This document shows, in pieces, positions 16,338-24,498 of a stretch of 64,000 nt of DNA. The notes below the pieces were generated by a model, which saw only the letters and a program-made list of their open reading frames with translations, was not told the origin of the DNA and searched no databases. Source of the DNA: Candidatus Cohnella colombiensis (GTDB lineage Bacteria > Bacillota > Bacilli > Paenibacillales > Paenibacillaceae); contig CP119317.1 of the NCBI GenBank assembly GCA_029203125.1, forward strand, positions 4,026,001-4,090,000, read 5' to 3'. Every line of letters begins with the position of its first letter. Position 1 is the stretch's first letter. Both the position numbers and the translations under genes were made by a program.

Positions 16338-16841
16338 TTACTCTACATCATCAAACTCTTCATTGTCGGAATCGGTATGATCTGTTGCAACAGATTCATA
16401 GGTGTCCGCATCCATTACACGGCGAGCTGTAACGAATTTGTTCACATAGTACTTATCGCTGAGCTTGTTGATCGTAATGCCTAGACGTACAGAGGCATGT
16501 GCGAACTTACCGTCTCCAACGTAAACCCCTACGTGTGAAATTCCTTTACCGTTCGTATTGAAAAATACGAGATCGCCTTCACGCAAATCGTCTTTGGCAA
16601 CTTTCTTGCCTAATGTTGCTTGAGATTTCGATGCATGCGGCAGCTTAATGCCGAGTTTGTTAAATACATACATCGTGAAGCCGGAGCAATCAAAGCCATT
16701 GGTTGTGGTTCCCGTCGACTTATATTTAACCCCGATCAACTTACTGATCTCGGTGTCTAATTTAGACTCCGCAAAAGCGCTTCCAGCTGAAAAAACTAAC
16801 ATCATAGCAAGAGCAAATAACATAATGGACACTTTACGCAA
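16338..16841 (-). CDS. Secreted NlpC/P60 peptidoglycan endopeptidase
   Basis: 167 residues. A signal peptide (MRKVSIMLFALAMMLVFSAGSAFA, cut after AFA) precedes one NlpC/P60 domain. The catalytic Cys lies in GFDCSGFTMYV, the catalytic His in ISHVGVYVGDGKFAHA, and a polar third residue follows. These enzymes cut gamma-D-Glu-diaminopimelate bonds in cell-wall peptides. The acidic tail (DHTDSDNEEFDDVE) is unusual. The start is a TTG 9 bp after GGAAGGAG. A c-di-AMP riboswitch immediately upstream predicts repression at high c-di-AMP, the established pattern for wall hydrolases of this type. Confidence 0.93.
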   Translation of the reverse strand: MRKVSIMLFALAMMLVFSAGSAFAESKLDTEISKLIGVKYKSTGTTTNGFDCSGFTMYVFNKLGIKLPHASKSQATLGKKVAKDDLREGDLVFFNTNGKGISHVGVYVGDGKFAHASVRLGITINKLSDKYYVNKFVTARRVMDADTYESVATDHTDSDNEEFDDVE

Positions 16842-16851
16842 AGCTGGTGAC

Positions 16852-16982
16852 TCCTTCCACTGCCTACGAGGTTAGCTGGAGGGTTCGGTTGAAGGTTCCC
16901 TATGGCTCCTATGAAGCAAAGCCAATTCACCCATACTAAATGGTTCCCCCGTTTCTCGATCAACGAGAACTCGGCAACTTTT
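16852..16982 (-). promoter_or_regulatory. c-di-AMP (ydaO-yuaA) riboswitch
   Basis: On the minus strand the conserved blocks are visible in order: GTTGCCGAG, a short hairpin, GGGGGAACCA, TGGGTGAATTGGC, GCCATAGGGAACCTTC, CCGAACCCTCCAGCTAACCT and the closing GTAGGCA. This agrees with the ydaO class. It ends just before the GGAAGGAG ribosome site of the NlpC/P60 gene. In this class ligand binding turns expression off. Confidence 0.9.
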
Positions 16983-17111
16983 TTATTCACAGCTTTAAAT
17001 ATTCGGTCATTTTGACAGATTTCCTGCCAAACAAAAATTAGAATTCCCTAATCTTGGCCGATTTGCTCGGAGATTTCCCCTCCTTTCGGTACAAATTGTG
17101 ATCGCCGATAA

Positions 17112-17156
17112 CAACGCCAAACCCCGGCTACAGCCAACAATAGGCTGGAACCGGGG
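17112..17156 (-). terminator. Terminator of the membrane-protein/M1 operon
   Basis: On the minus strand CCCCGG...GGCTG pairs with CAGCC...CCGGGG, followed by TTTGGCGTTGTT. It lies 45-90 bp past the stop of the membrane protein gene at 17201 and upstream of the riboswitch. Confidence 0.7.
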
Positions 17157-17200
17157 AATGTCCCACGAACTTTATGTCGAATGGACACACGAGACAAGGC

Positions 17201-18010
17201 TTATGTTTCGCGCCAAACGTGATATTGAGAAGCTGCGGTCCATAGCGTAATGAGTGATCGAATGAGGTGTGATGTCTGATGTAGCGCGACGGCGATAAAG
17301 CCTGACCAGAGTAAGGTGATCGAAGAAGCTACTGCAGCAAAAGCGATAGCGATTCCGATGAATAGAAGAGTCAATAAGAGAAGCGGGAGTCCACGTCTGA
17401 ACGTCTGACGGATCCCTTGCATAATCCCTTCCTTAGAGACGACGCTAAATTGCATAAATTGGAACATAAGGTGGATTAGAAATCCGCCTATTATCCATGC
17501 AATCGCAAAGGGTAGCAACCCTTGTGCCCAATTGGCTAAAGAGGCTTCTGAGAAGAAGCGTTCTTTTGCCAGAGGCAGCAACCATATTGCAGGAAGTAAG
17601 ATCAACGCATTCTCTAGCCAGTAAAGCATTGTTACAGGCTTCCAAACTCTACGAATTCCGGTTAACACCTGTGTGCCTTCTCCTTCTACCGCATGGTGGA
17701 AAGAGTAGTACAAGCCAGCGTTGAGTACCGGTGTGAGGAGCATCCGGATGAAGAGCATTGCACCAAGCGTAAGCAGCGCCTCATTCATGAGATCAGTCTT
17801 AAGAAGGCGGAATTGCGCCTCGATTAAGAAAAGCTGAGCTGCTGCTTCGTTAGGATGCTCTTTCGGATAGCGTGATAGAATCGGTGTAACGACAGAATCG
17901 ATGAATCGATAGAAGACAAATCCCCACAAGAGACGATAGAGAAAGAGGAGAACCAATACATACTTATGCTGAATGGTAGTTATCCAACCCTTTACTAAGA
18001 GATTTCTCAT
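17201..18010 (-). CDS. Multi-spanning membrane protein of unknown function
   Basis: 269 residues with about six hydrophobic segments: residues about 16-36, 80-100, 130-150, 165-190, 212-240 and 240-258. The loop between the first two helices is charged and contains RYPKEHPNEAAAQ. No characterised family is recognised; general appearance resembles the multi-helix 'DUF4013/YihY-like' membrane proteins, but I do not assign one. It starts 14 bp after the stop of the M1 peptidase on the same strand with a GAGGAGTGG ribosome site, so the two are likely cotranscribed. A terminator follows. Confidence 0.7.
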   Translation of the reverse strand: MRNLLVKGWITTIQHKYVLVLLFLYRLLWGFVFYRFIDSVVTPILSRYPKEHPNEAAAQLFLIEAQFRLLKTDLMNEALLTLGAMLFIRMLLTPVLNAGLYYSFHHAVEGEGTQVLTGIRRVWKPVTMLYWLENALILLPAIWLLPLAKERFFSEASLANWAQGLLPFAIAWIIGGFLIHLMFQFMQFSVVSKEGIMQGIRQTFRRGLPLLLLTLLFIGIAIAFAAVASSITLLWSGFIAVALHQTSHLIRSLITLWTAASQYHVWRET

Positions 18011-18024
18011 TTAAAATCCACTCC

Positions 18025-20025
18025 TCACCAAGCCCATGCTCCGAATATTCCTTCCACAAATTGCGTTATTCCGGTAACCCAGCGTGTCCGTTCTTTCTGT
18101 GGCACTTCTGCTTCTAAATAGTTGTTATATCGGTAATTATCAAGCACAACATCCATTCCAGGGTCAATTGTTGCATAAGCTAATTGCGCTTTTGAGGTAA
18201 GTTGAATTTGCACTTGCGGTTTCGTACCGTCCCAAATTTTACGTGCAATTTGACCATCGGTGAATTGAAACCAGATCGTTACAGGCTGCGGACTGCCTCC
18301 AATACGCTGCACGTCAACACGAGTTTCATAGCCTCCATCAATCTTGTTCGAGTCAATCGTAGAGATCGAGAAGTCTGCCATCTCGTTTCGCTGAACATAG
18401 GCTTGAAAGAAATCATCCCAATTCGTCTTCGTGACGGACTCTACAACCTTTTGAAAGCTAGCGGTGTTGGGATGCTTGAAGCGGTATTTTTGAAAATAAG
18501 CTCGCATAATCTTCGCCATCGTCTTATCGCCAACTTGTCGCTCAAGTGCTGTGAGTACAAGCTTGGCTCTCATATATACATTTTCCGCATAGCGGTCAGA
18601 CGTACTGAATCTCCATGATAATTGGTTGAGGGGCTCTGGATTCGTCAAGTAGCTTGCCTCCACAATGGAATTCGGGAGTACGCCATAGATCGTTGCCATC
18701 AACTTATCCTCGGAGTAAGAGGTAAAGCCTTCGTCGAGCCACGCTTCCTCGAATTCGTTGGAGGCCACAAGACCGTACCAATATTGATGGGCAATCTCAT
18801 GTACCAATGTGCGTTCCAGTTCATATCCCGGATTCGATTCTCTCGCTGAGGCGCCGGTGACTAGTGTAGGATATTCCATTCCGCCAGCTCCATTAGCACT
18901 CCCTGGGGGGATGACGATTGATAAAGTGGAATAAGGATATTCACCGTACCATTCTCCTAGCTTCGCAAGCGCGGACTTCGCTGCATGCATGTAGCGGTCT
19001 TGCAGATCGGCATGCAACGGATCGATATACAGCTTAATTCGAACGCCCGGAATGCCCGGAGATGAAAAAGTATCTTCTGCAAATTTGAAGTTTGGAGATG
19101 CTGACCATGCGAAGTCGTGGACATCATCAGCGTAGTATTGCAAAGCTTTCCGCCCTTTCGCAACTTTCGGGTTGCGCGTCTGAAAGCCGGTGGCTGCTAC
19201 TGTATAATTTTCGGGGACGTTGATCGTAACGCTGTAGATTCCGAAGTCTGCATAAAATTCCGAATTGCCGTGGTACTGATGAATGTTCCAGCCTTCAGTC
19301 GTACGACCTCTTGTACCTGCAGTCTCATAAACTGCAAGCTTCGGGAACCATTGCCCAACCATAAAGAAGTCACCAGACTTGCCCATGCGGGCAAATACAT
19401 CCGGGAGCTTGACTGTGAAAGCAAGCTTGAGCGTCACACTCGATCCAGGCGCTACTGCCTGTGGCAGCTTCAAGGTGGCCAGTGTGTGGTCGTTTTTGTT
19501 GTCATCATCAGGCTGCACATAGTGCATGCGTGGCAGGAGCGTCTCGCCCTCATCGGTCGTTAAGCTCGTAATTTCCATACTGCCGTAGCTGCCTTCCTTC
19601 ATCTTGTCGCCGCGGAGCTCACCACCGGTTTCGTTAATGAAGGTGCTACCAGGTGCGAATGCATTTGGATACAGGTGAAAATAAAGCTCGGACACCGATT
19701 TGCGACCAGGGTTTTTCCAAGTTACCGTTTGCTGTCCCGATAACGTACCGCTTGTCTCGTCAAGCTTCACGTTAATGTGGTATTCGGTAATTCGATTGCT
19801 TAGTGCGATGGGCTTAGGCTGCTGGACGGTGTCTGGAGTGGGCTCCTTCGCTTTGGAGTTCGTTGAAGTTAGCGGAGCAATAGCCGTGAGCTCTGTGGAT
19901 AGCGCATGGGCAGGTAATGTGTATTGCTCCGCCCATGCTTGAGCAAAACCATATTTCATAGAAAAAATCAGAATTGCGGTGACCGCGATATACAGCAGCA
20001 TGCGCAGCTTACGAAAGTCATGCAT
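18025..20025 (-). CDS. Membrane-anchored M1-family zinc metallopeptidase
   Basis: 666 residues. An N-terminal hydrophobic anchor (LLYIAVTAILIFSMKYGFA) is followed by a linker, a beta-rich domain and a gluzincin catalytic domain. The exopeptidase motif GAGGMEYPTL and the zinc motif HEIAHQYWYG with the third ligand Glu 18 residues later in EAWLDEGF are all intact. This predicts an active aminopeptidase outside the membrane. The C-terminal third is beta-sandwich-like and lacks a recognisable ERAP1-type helical domain, so it is a compact M1 form common in Paenibacillus. The start ATG at 20025 has a GGGAGGG site 8 bp upstream. Confidence 0.92.
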   Translation of the reverse strand: MHDFRKLRMLLYIAVTAILIFSMKYGFAQAWAEQYTLPAHALSTELTAIAPLTSTNSKAKEPTPDTVQQPKPIALSNRITEYHINVKLDETSGTLSGQQTVTWKNPGRKSVSELYFHLYPNAFAPGSTFINETGGELRGDKMKEGSYGSMEITSLTTDEGETLLPRMHYVQPDDDNKNDHTLATLKLPQAVAPGSSVTLKLAFTVKLPDVFARMGKSGDFFMVGQWFPKLAVYETAGTRGRTTEGWNIHQYHGNSEFYADFGIYSVTINVPENYTVAATGFQTRNPKVAKGRKALQYYADDVHDFAWSASPNFKFAEDTFSSPGIPGVRIKLYIDPLHADLQDRYMHAAKSALAKLGEWYGEYPYSTLSIVIPPGSANGAGGMEYPTLVTGASARESNPGYELERTLVHEIAHQYWYGLVASNEFEEAWLDEGFTSYSEDKLMATIYGVLPNSIVEASYLTNPEPLNQLSWRFSTSDRYAENVYMRAKLVLTALERQVGDKTMAKIMRAYFQKYRFKHPNTASFQKVVESVTKTNWDDFFQAYVQRNEMADFSISTIDSNKIDGGYETRVDVQRIGGSPQPVTIWFQFTDGQIARKIWDGTKPQVQIQLTSKAQLAYATIDPGMDVVLDNYRYNNYLEAEVPQKERTRWVTGITQFVEGIFGAWAW

Positions 20026-20208
20026 ACGGATTACCCTCCCGTGACAAGCATCTACGGATATATATGATGGTTGTCCGTGGATTATATCTGGTTGTCCGAA
20101 GGAAAGTGGGGGGAGTGAAGTAGTTAAGTCGCATTGTGCATTCGTAAGGTGGATCGGAATTCGGCCTGAATCTGCTGCAATACGCCTGAATCCGTTACCC
20201 CAAGCAAG

Positions 20209-20390
20209 TAGCGGACATGAGAGACGCTATTTTGGTGGTTTGAGGGGGTTTTTGAGATTTAGCGGACATGAGAGACGCTATCTGCTCTAAAACAGTCTCG
20301 AAAGACTGATTTTCACGCAAATAAGGTCCCTCATGTCCGCAAAGTGCCATGAGACAGTCGATTTCGAGTAAATAAGGTCTCTGGTGTCCG
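20209..20390. repeat. Four-unit dyad element, copy A
   Basis: Two forward copies of a 22-bp unit (AGCGGACATGAGAGACGCTA plus T) start at 20210 and 20261. Two inverted copies (AAATAAGGTC.CTCATGTCCG-like) start at 20319 and 20370. Spacings are 51, 58 and 51 bp. A central hairpin AGTCT-CGAA-AGACT lies between F2 and R1. The same layout recurs at 33406-33586 and 46464-47940. This accounts for most of the 420-bp gap between the M1 peptidase and helD; no gene is seen here. Confidence 0.9.
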
Positions 20391-20448
20391 TATGGATGAT
20401 TGAGTTAGAACCTATCGCGTTGTAGATCCCGGTAATCAATGTTAAATC

Positions 20449-22536
20449 CTAAACAACGGCCGTCAATGTGCCCCGATAAAGCAACGTCAACCGATGTAAC
20501 GCACGTGTGCAGGCAACGTAAAGCAGCTTCGCATCCATGACGTTGTCACCGTAGTTGGAGTTATTTGCATCGGAGATCAGGACGGCATCAAATTCGAGTC
20601 CTTTGGCGAGATGGACAGGAACGACGGTTACACCACCATGGTATTGTAGCTGATCCTCGGCAATCAGATTAGCAACAACACCATCGCGAGCTAATAGGGA
20701 ATGCAGGTGTAGGCATTCTTCGTCTGTTCTGCCGATTATGGCGATTGTGTTCATCCCGCGAGCCGAGTTAAGCTCGATGAATGAACGCATATGCGCCAGC
20801 TGTTCATCCTCGTCCTTGATCGGTACAAGCTCCACTGGCTCACCGCTCCGAAACACAGGCTCTGCTGCCGGGAGACCGGTGTTTGTGTGAGGGATAATTC
20901 GGTTAGCGAATTCGATGATCTCCAATGTAGACCGGTAGCTGAGCTGCAATGCATGATACCCATATTGATCATCTGCGAACATCGCGGACATTTCCTCCCA
21001 ACGATGAACACCACGATAGGCATGAATCCCTTGTGCCAAATCTCCGAGAATAGTGAACGAAGGCTCTTTCATATATGCATGAAGTAGAGCGATTTGGAAT
21101 GGTGACACATCCTGTGCTTCATCGACAACAACATGATCGAAGCGGCGATTCTCAGGCCCGAAGAACGTATGGTGACTCCAAACGAGCGGAGCTAAATCCT
21201 CGGGCAATGCAAAGCCTTTCTTCAACTGCTTCAACGTACTTTCGACAATGTGTTTGGGTAGCTCGTCCGCTGCGCTTGAATCGAAGAGATTGCGATAGAA
21301 TCCGAGAGCTGTTACCTCCGGGAACTTCTTCATAAAGGTGCGTAGCCGCTGTTTGCTGATTTTGCTCTTCTCCTTACGTACTTTAGGATCGCCAATGTCT
21401 GCAAGTTGCATCTCAAGCCAACGGTTAATTCGGCCAGCTAATCTTTCTCTGCGTTTCGCCAGCGGATAATGGTGGTATTCGACCTCGAACCATTCTCTAA
21501 TCATCTCGCTGGATAGCTTGCAACCGTCCCATGCCTCGAAAGGAAGATTAGGCAGGAAGTTATCCTCGAATTGCCGTAACTGCTGCTCAAGCCATTTTTT
21601 ATATACTAGCGAGCCCTTGAACCGTCCTGGTGTGTCTTCATTTAATTCTGGTCGGTGTTTAGCAAGTGCAAACCAGCGATTTCCTTCGGTTGCCGATGAA
21701 GCTAACTTGACGCTATCTTCTAGCACATCGAGCGCCCAATCTGCAAAAGTGGTTTGACGAACGTCACCAACACCGAGCTCAGGTAGCACGCCTGAAATAT
21801 AATCAAGGAACATCGCATTCGGGGCGAAAATAATCATCCGGTCTGCGCGAATTTGTTGCTGGTATTGATAGAGCAAGAAGGCGAGGCGATGTAGTGCAAC
21901 GGTTGTCTTCCCTGAACCCGCAGCCCCCTGAATGATTAATGCTTGGTTACGCGGTGCGCGAATAATTCGATCTTGCTCAGCTTGGATCGTTGAAACGATA
22001 TCACGTAGACGGTTGTCCTTCTTCTCACCGAGACGGTAAAGCAAAAATTCATCGCTAATGTTAATGTTGTCCCCGCCACGGACATAGCTGTCGACGACGC
22101 GCTCGAGCTTTTTATCACGGATCGACAGGTTTCTCTTGAGATAGACTTCACCTTCAATCGTACCGTCCGGAGCGTCATAGCTAATCGGCGCGTCCCCGCC
22201 TGTAAAGGAGTAGAACATGCTGGCAATGGGCGCTCTCCAATCAATGATTAGCGGTTTATTTGTTAGCTTGTGGTCTAGCCCTCTTTTTCCAATGTAGAGT
22301 GGGGAGGGGGCGGTGTGTCCATTTTCTTGAAAGTCGAGTCGCCCAAAGTATGGCTCCGATCCGAGCAATTCCAGCCGTTGACGAGCTTCTCGGCGCTTCT
22401 CGTCCAAGAGCTGTTCAACGAAATCATCGCCATAATAGGCAGGGCCAATGCTTGCTAGCTGATCGCTGATTTCACGGAATGTGTTAGTTAGCCTCGTTTG
22501 TTCTTCGTCGTGGGGCGAAAGCTGTGGTTGGTTCAT
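20449..22536 (-). CDS. helD: HelD-type UvrD-like RNA polymerase-associated helicase
   Basis: 695 residues of superfamily 1. The N-terminal about 200 residues (coiled-coil arm, LTNTFREISDQLASIG) are followed by Walker A GAAGSGKTTVALHR near residue 200. Walker B/motif II HVVVDEAQDVSPFQIALLHAY, motif III ILGDLAQGIHAYRG, motif IV QLSYRSTLEI and motif VI-like LLYVACTRALHRLTLLY follow. HelD binds RNA polymerase and releases it from DNA using ATP; some HelD proteins protect against rifamycins. The start ATG at 22536 follows an AAGGAGGT site. A consensus LexA box lies 130 bp upstream. Confidence 0.9.
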   Translation of the reverse strand: MNQPQLSPHDEEQTRLTNTFREISDQLASIGPAYYGDDFVEQLLDEKRREARQRLELLGSEPYFGRLDFQENGHTAPSPLYIGKRGLDHKLTNKPLIIDWRAPIASMFYSFTGGDAPISYDAPDGTIEGEVYLKRNLSIRDKKLERVVDSYVRGGDNINISDEFLLYRLGEKKDNRLRDIVSTIQAEQDRIIRAPRNQALIIQGAAGSGKTTVALHRLAFLLYQYQQQIRADRMIIFAPNAMFLDYISGVLPELGVGDVRQTTFADWALDVLEDSVKLASSATEGNRWFALAKHRPELNEDTPGRFKGSLVYKKWLEQQLRQFEDNFLPNLPFEAWDGCKLSSEMIREWFEVEYHHYPLAKRRERLAGRINRWLEMQLADIGDPKVRKEKSKISKQRLRTFMKKFPEVTALGFYRNLFDSSAADELPKHIVESTLKQLKKGFALPEDLAPLVWSHHTFFGPENRRFDHVVVDEAQDVSPFQIALLHAYMKEPSFTILGDLAQGIHAYRGVHRWEEMSAMFADDQYGYHALQLSYRSTLEIIEFANRIIPHTNTGLPAAEPVFRSGEPVELVPIKDEDEQLAHMRSFIELNSARGMNTIAIIGRTDEECLHLHSLLARDGVVANLIAEDQLQYHGGVTVVPVHLAKGLEFDAVLISDANNSNYGDNVMDAKLLYVACTRALHRLTLLYRGTLTAVV

Positions 22537-22665
22537 TTGCTACCTCCTTGAAATGGCGTCCGTTCACAATGACATCCTCTATTGTGCAACAAATCGATAG
22601 AAAACAATAGACTTATGTTTTTCTTTTTGTTATGATGGTAAATACAGTCATGCCTAAAATAAATA

Positions 22666-22677
22666 GAACGTATGTTC
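22666..22677. promoter_or_regulatory. Candidate LexA (SOS) box between helD and ywhD
   Basis: GAACGTATGTTC fits the Firmicute core GAACRNRYGTTC exactly, within the longer palindrome AGAACGTATGTTCT. It lies in the divergent region, 130 bp from helD and 100 bp from ywhD. Which side it regulates is unclear, and no clear -10/-35 pair overlaps it. Confidence 0.5.
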
Positions 22678-22701
22678 TTGTAAAAATACACTCTCAAAGA
22701 A

Positions 22702-22744
22702 GCGGGTAAGATCTCAATTTTGAGATCAGATGCCCGATTTTTTT
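22702..22744 (+). terminator. Terminator hairpin upstream of ywhD
   Basis: GATCTCA/TGAGATC with outer CGGG/CCCG pairs, followed by seven T residues, 34 bp before the ywhD start. No gene lies upstream on this strand, so it ends a leader or small RNA from the helD-ywhD divergent region. Confidence 0.65.
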
Positions 22745-22777
22745 ATGTATAATCAACCATATGGAGGTTCGATATAG

Positions 22778-23284
22778 ATGGACAATAATAACACGCAGCC
22801 ACCAGAAAAAAAGAAGCTTTCACTGAATGTGGTTAGCAATAAGGAGCATCGCGGCTTTGGCGCGGGAACAATTGACCTGAGTCAGGTGTCATGCGTGATT
22901 ATTGACGGCAATGAGGCTTATATTGACGTTGGAGCTATGCACGCGAAGAGTAAGGTGGAGAAGGGCATTAAGTTTTCTCCGAATAAGGAAGATGTTCCGA
23001 ATGGCCGTTCGGCTTGGGTTGTGTGGGTCGCAGTGGACCGCAACGAAGAAGGCAGCTATTATGCAGGAGTAACATCGTGTGAAATGCTTATTGATACAGA
23101 AGCAAGACGGGGTTGGAAGATACTTGCCGATCACGTCAATCGGCTGGATGCATCCCTGAAGCGTAAGTTCATGCTCGATAATATCGGTCCAGAACAGAAG
23201 GCTGCGCTGCGTGAGCTGCTTGTAGAACACAATGCGGAGTGGTGGGATCGCTCGTCTCAGAACTTGAAGGATTTGCTATCATAA
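22778..23284 (+). CDS. ywhD: YwhD family protein
   Basis: 168 residues, soluble, no motif of known enzymology. It matches YwhD in beginning KKLSLNVVSNKEHRGFGAGTIDLSQVSCVIIDG and ending KRKFMLDNIGPEQKAALRELLVEHNAEWWDRS. In Bacillus subtilis ywhD lies next to a class A PBP gene and speE-speB. Here the same order is kept, but a five-gene minus-strand ABC/two-component cluster sits between ywhD and the PBP. The start at 22778 has a TGGAGG site. A shared terminator follows. Function is unknown. Confidence 0.88.
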   Translation: MDNNNTQPPEKKKLSLNVVSNKEHRGFGAGTIDLSQVSCVIIDGNEAYIDVGAMHAKSKVEKGIKFSPNKEDVPNGRSAWVVWVAVDRNEEGSYYAGVTSCEMLIDTEARRGWKILADHVNRLDASLKRKFMLDNIGPEQKAALRELLVEHNAEWWDRSSQNLKDLLS

Positions 23285-23286
23285 AC

Positions 23287-23324
23287 AAAAAGCGTCTCGG
23301 AGTTTTCCTTCCGAGGCGCTTTTT
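23287..23324. terminator. Bidirectional terminator between ywhD and ABC permease gene
   Basis: AAAAAGCG.CTCGGA pairs with TCCGAGGCGCTTTTT. A and T tracts on both sides let it serve both converging genes. Confidence 0.85.
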
Positions 23325-23347
23325 AGTTGTGAAACTATTTCTGCAAC

Positions 23348-24496
23348 TTACACAAACGAGCGTGTATCGTTATTGCGGTTAAAGCGATAGATTGCGATCA
23401 AAGAGAAGGCAGCGGCAAAGCTAACGATGATGGCCAGGTTAATGCCGATGGTGCCAAGCGACTCTCCTTGCTGAAGCTTGTTGATAGCCTCTAACGTCCA
23501 GCGTTGCGGGAAAAAGCTTGCCACCTTCTGAACCACATCGGGTAAGACGCTAGTCGGAATGTAGCAGCCCGTAATCAGGCACGTTGGGGTAATAATCAGA
23601 TTTGCGAGCGCGTTCGATCCTTGGCTGCTTCTAGTGATCGCAACGATCATAAGGGAAAGGCCAATAGCAGCAATCGCGAACAGCATCATGACCAGGAGCA
23701 TCTGTACAAAAGGGACACCTGTATCAATCTCGAATACAGTTCTCATGAGCACAAGCGTGACAATGATTTGAAGCGTCAAAATGATGAGGCTAAGCAACAC
23801 GTTTGCAAGGACGTAGGAGCGAGAAGAGACGGGAGAAGAGAGAATTCGCAGGAAGGTGCGGTTTTCCTTCTCCTTAATAATAATGCCAGTCAAATTAAGC
23901 GCAGAGAACATCATCAGCGCAATGAGGAACCCTAGCGCTTGATTGGTGACATCTTTCATCTGCGAAGTATCCTTGATCGATTCAACGGTTACCCCATAGT
24001 TATGCTGACGGTATTCCGCATAAATTTGATCAAAAGTCGCGGCATCTGCTTGCGTCTGAGTGCTAATCGCTGCGACGTTGCTCAAATACTGCTCCAGCAT
24101 CGCTTTGACAAAAGCGGTCACCTGCGCACCTTTCGCAGACACAAGCTCAAGCGATTGCGGTTGCCCCGCTCTCATTTGCTGAGCAAAGCCTTCATGGATG
24201 ATTAAGCCACTATCCAAATCGTTTATCGCAATCTTTGAGCGTAGCGTTTCTTCATCTGTCATCGTAATGGATATATTTGATAAGCTCTCGATAAATTGCA
24301 ATGTATCCTGTGTGAGCTGATGCTCTCCGTCATGGTTGACGATTCCAATCCGTATTTTTCCACTATCTGCATTACCATAAACCATCATGGATAGAAGGAT
24401 CCCTGCGATCGGAATTCCGAAATAGATGATCCAATTCGCGCGTTTACGGAACGTATTTCGAAATGATTTGCTTACAAGCCAAATAATATTACTCAT
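23348..24496 (-). CDS. ABC-2 type exporter permease (LnrN-like)
   Basis: 382 residues. One N-terminal helix (IIYFGIPIAGILLSMMVYG), a large extracytoplasmic domain of about 150 residues (NHDGEHQLTQDTLQFIESLS onward), then five C-terminal helices. This is the ABC2_membrane_3 layout of drug and linearmycin exporters. It is the last gene of a five-gene leftward operon (response regulator, kinase, ATPase, two permeases), starting 2 bp after the stop of the other permease. The substrate is inferred only as a hydrophobic or membrane-active compound. Confidence 0.87.
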   Translation of the reverse strand: MSNIIWLVSKSFRNTFRKRANWIIYFGIPIAGILLSMMVYGNADSGKIRIGIVNHDGEHQLTQDTLQFIESLSNISITMTDEETLRSKIAINDLDSGLIIHEGFAQQMRAGQPQSLELVSAKGAQVTAFVKAMLEQYLSNVAAISTQTQADAATFDQIYAEYRQHNYGVTVESIKDTSQMKDVTNQALGFLIALMMFSALNLTGIIIKEKENRTFLRILSSPVSSRSYVLANVLLSLIILTLQIIVTLVLMRTVFEIDTGVPFVQMLLVMMLFAIAAIGLSLMIVAITRSSQGSNALANLIITPTCLITGCYIPTSVLPDVVQKVASFFPQRWTLEAINKLQQGESLGTIGINLAIIVSFAAAFSLIAIYRFNRNNDTRSFV

Positions 24497-24498
24497 CG

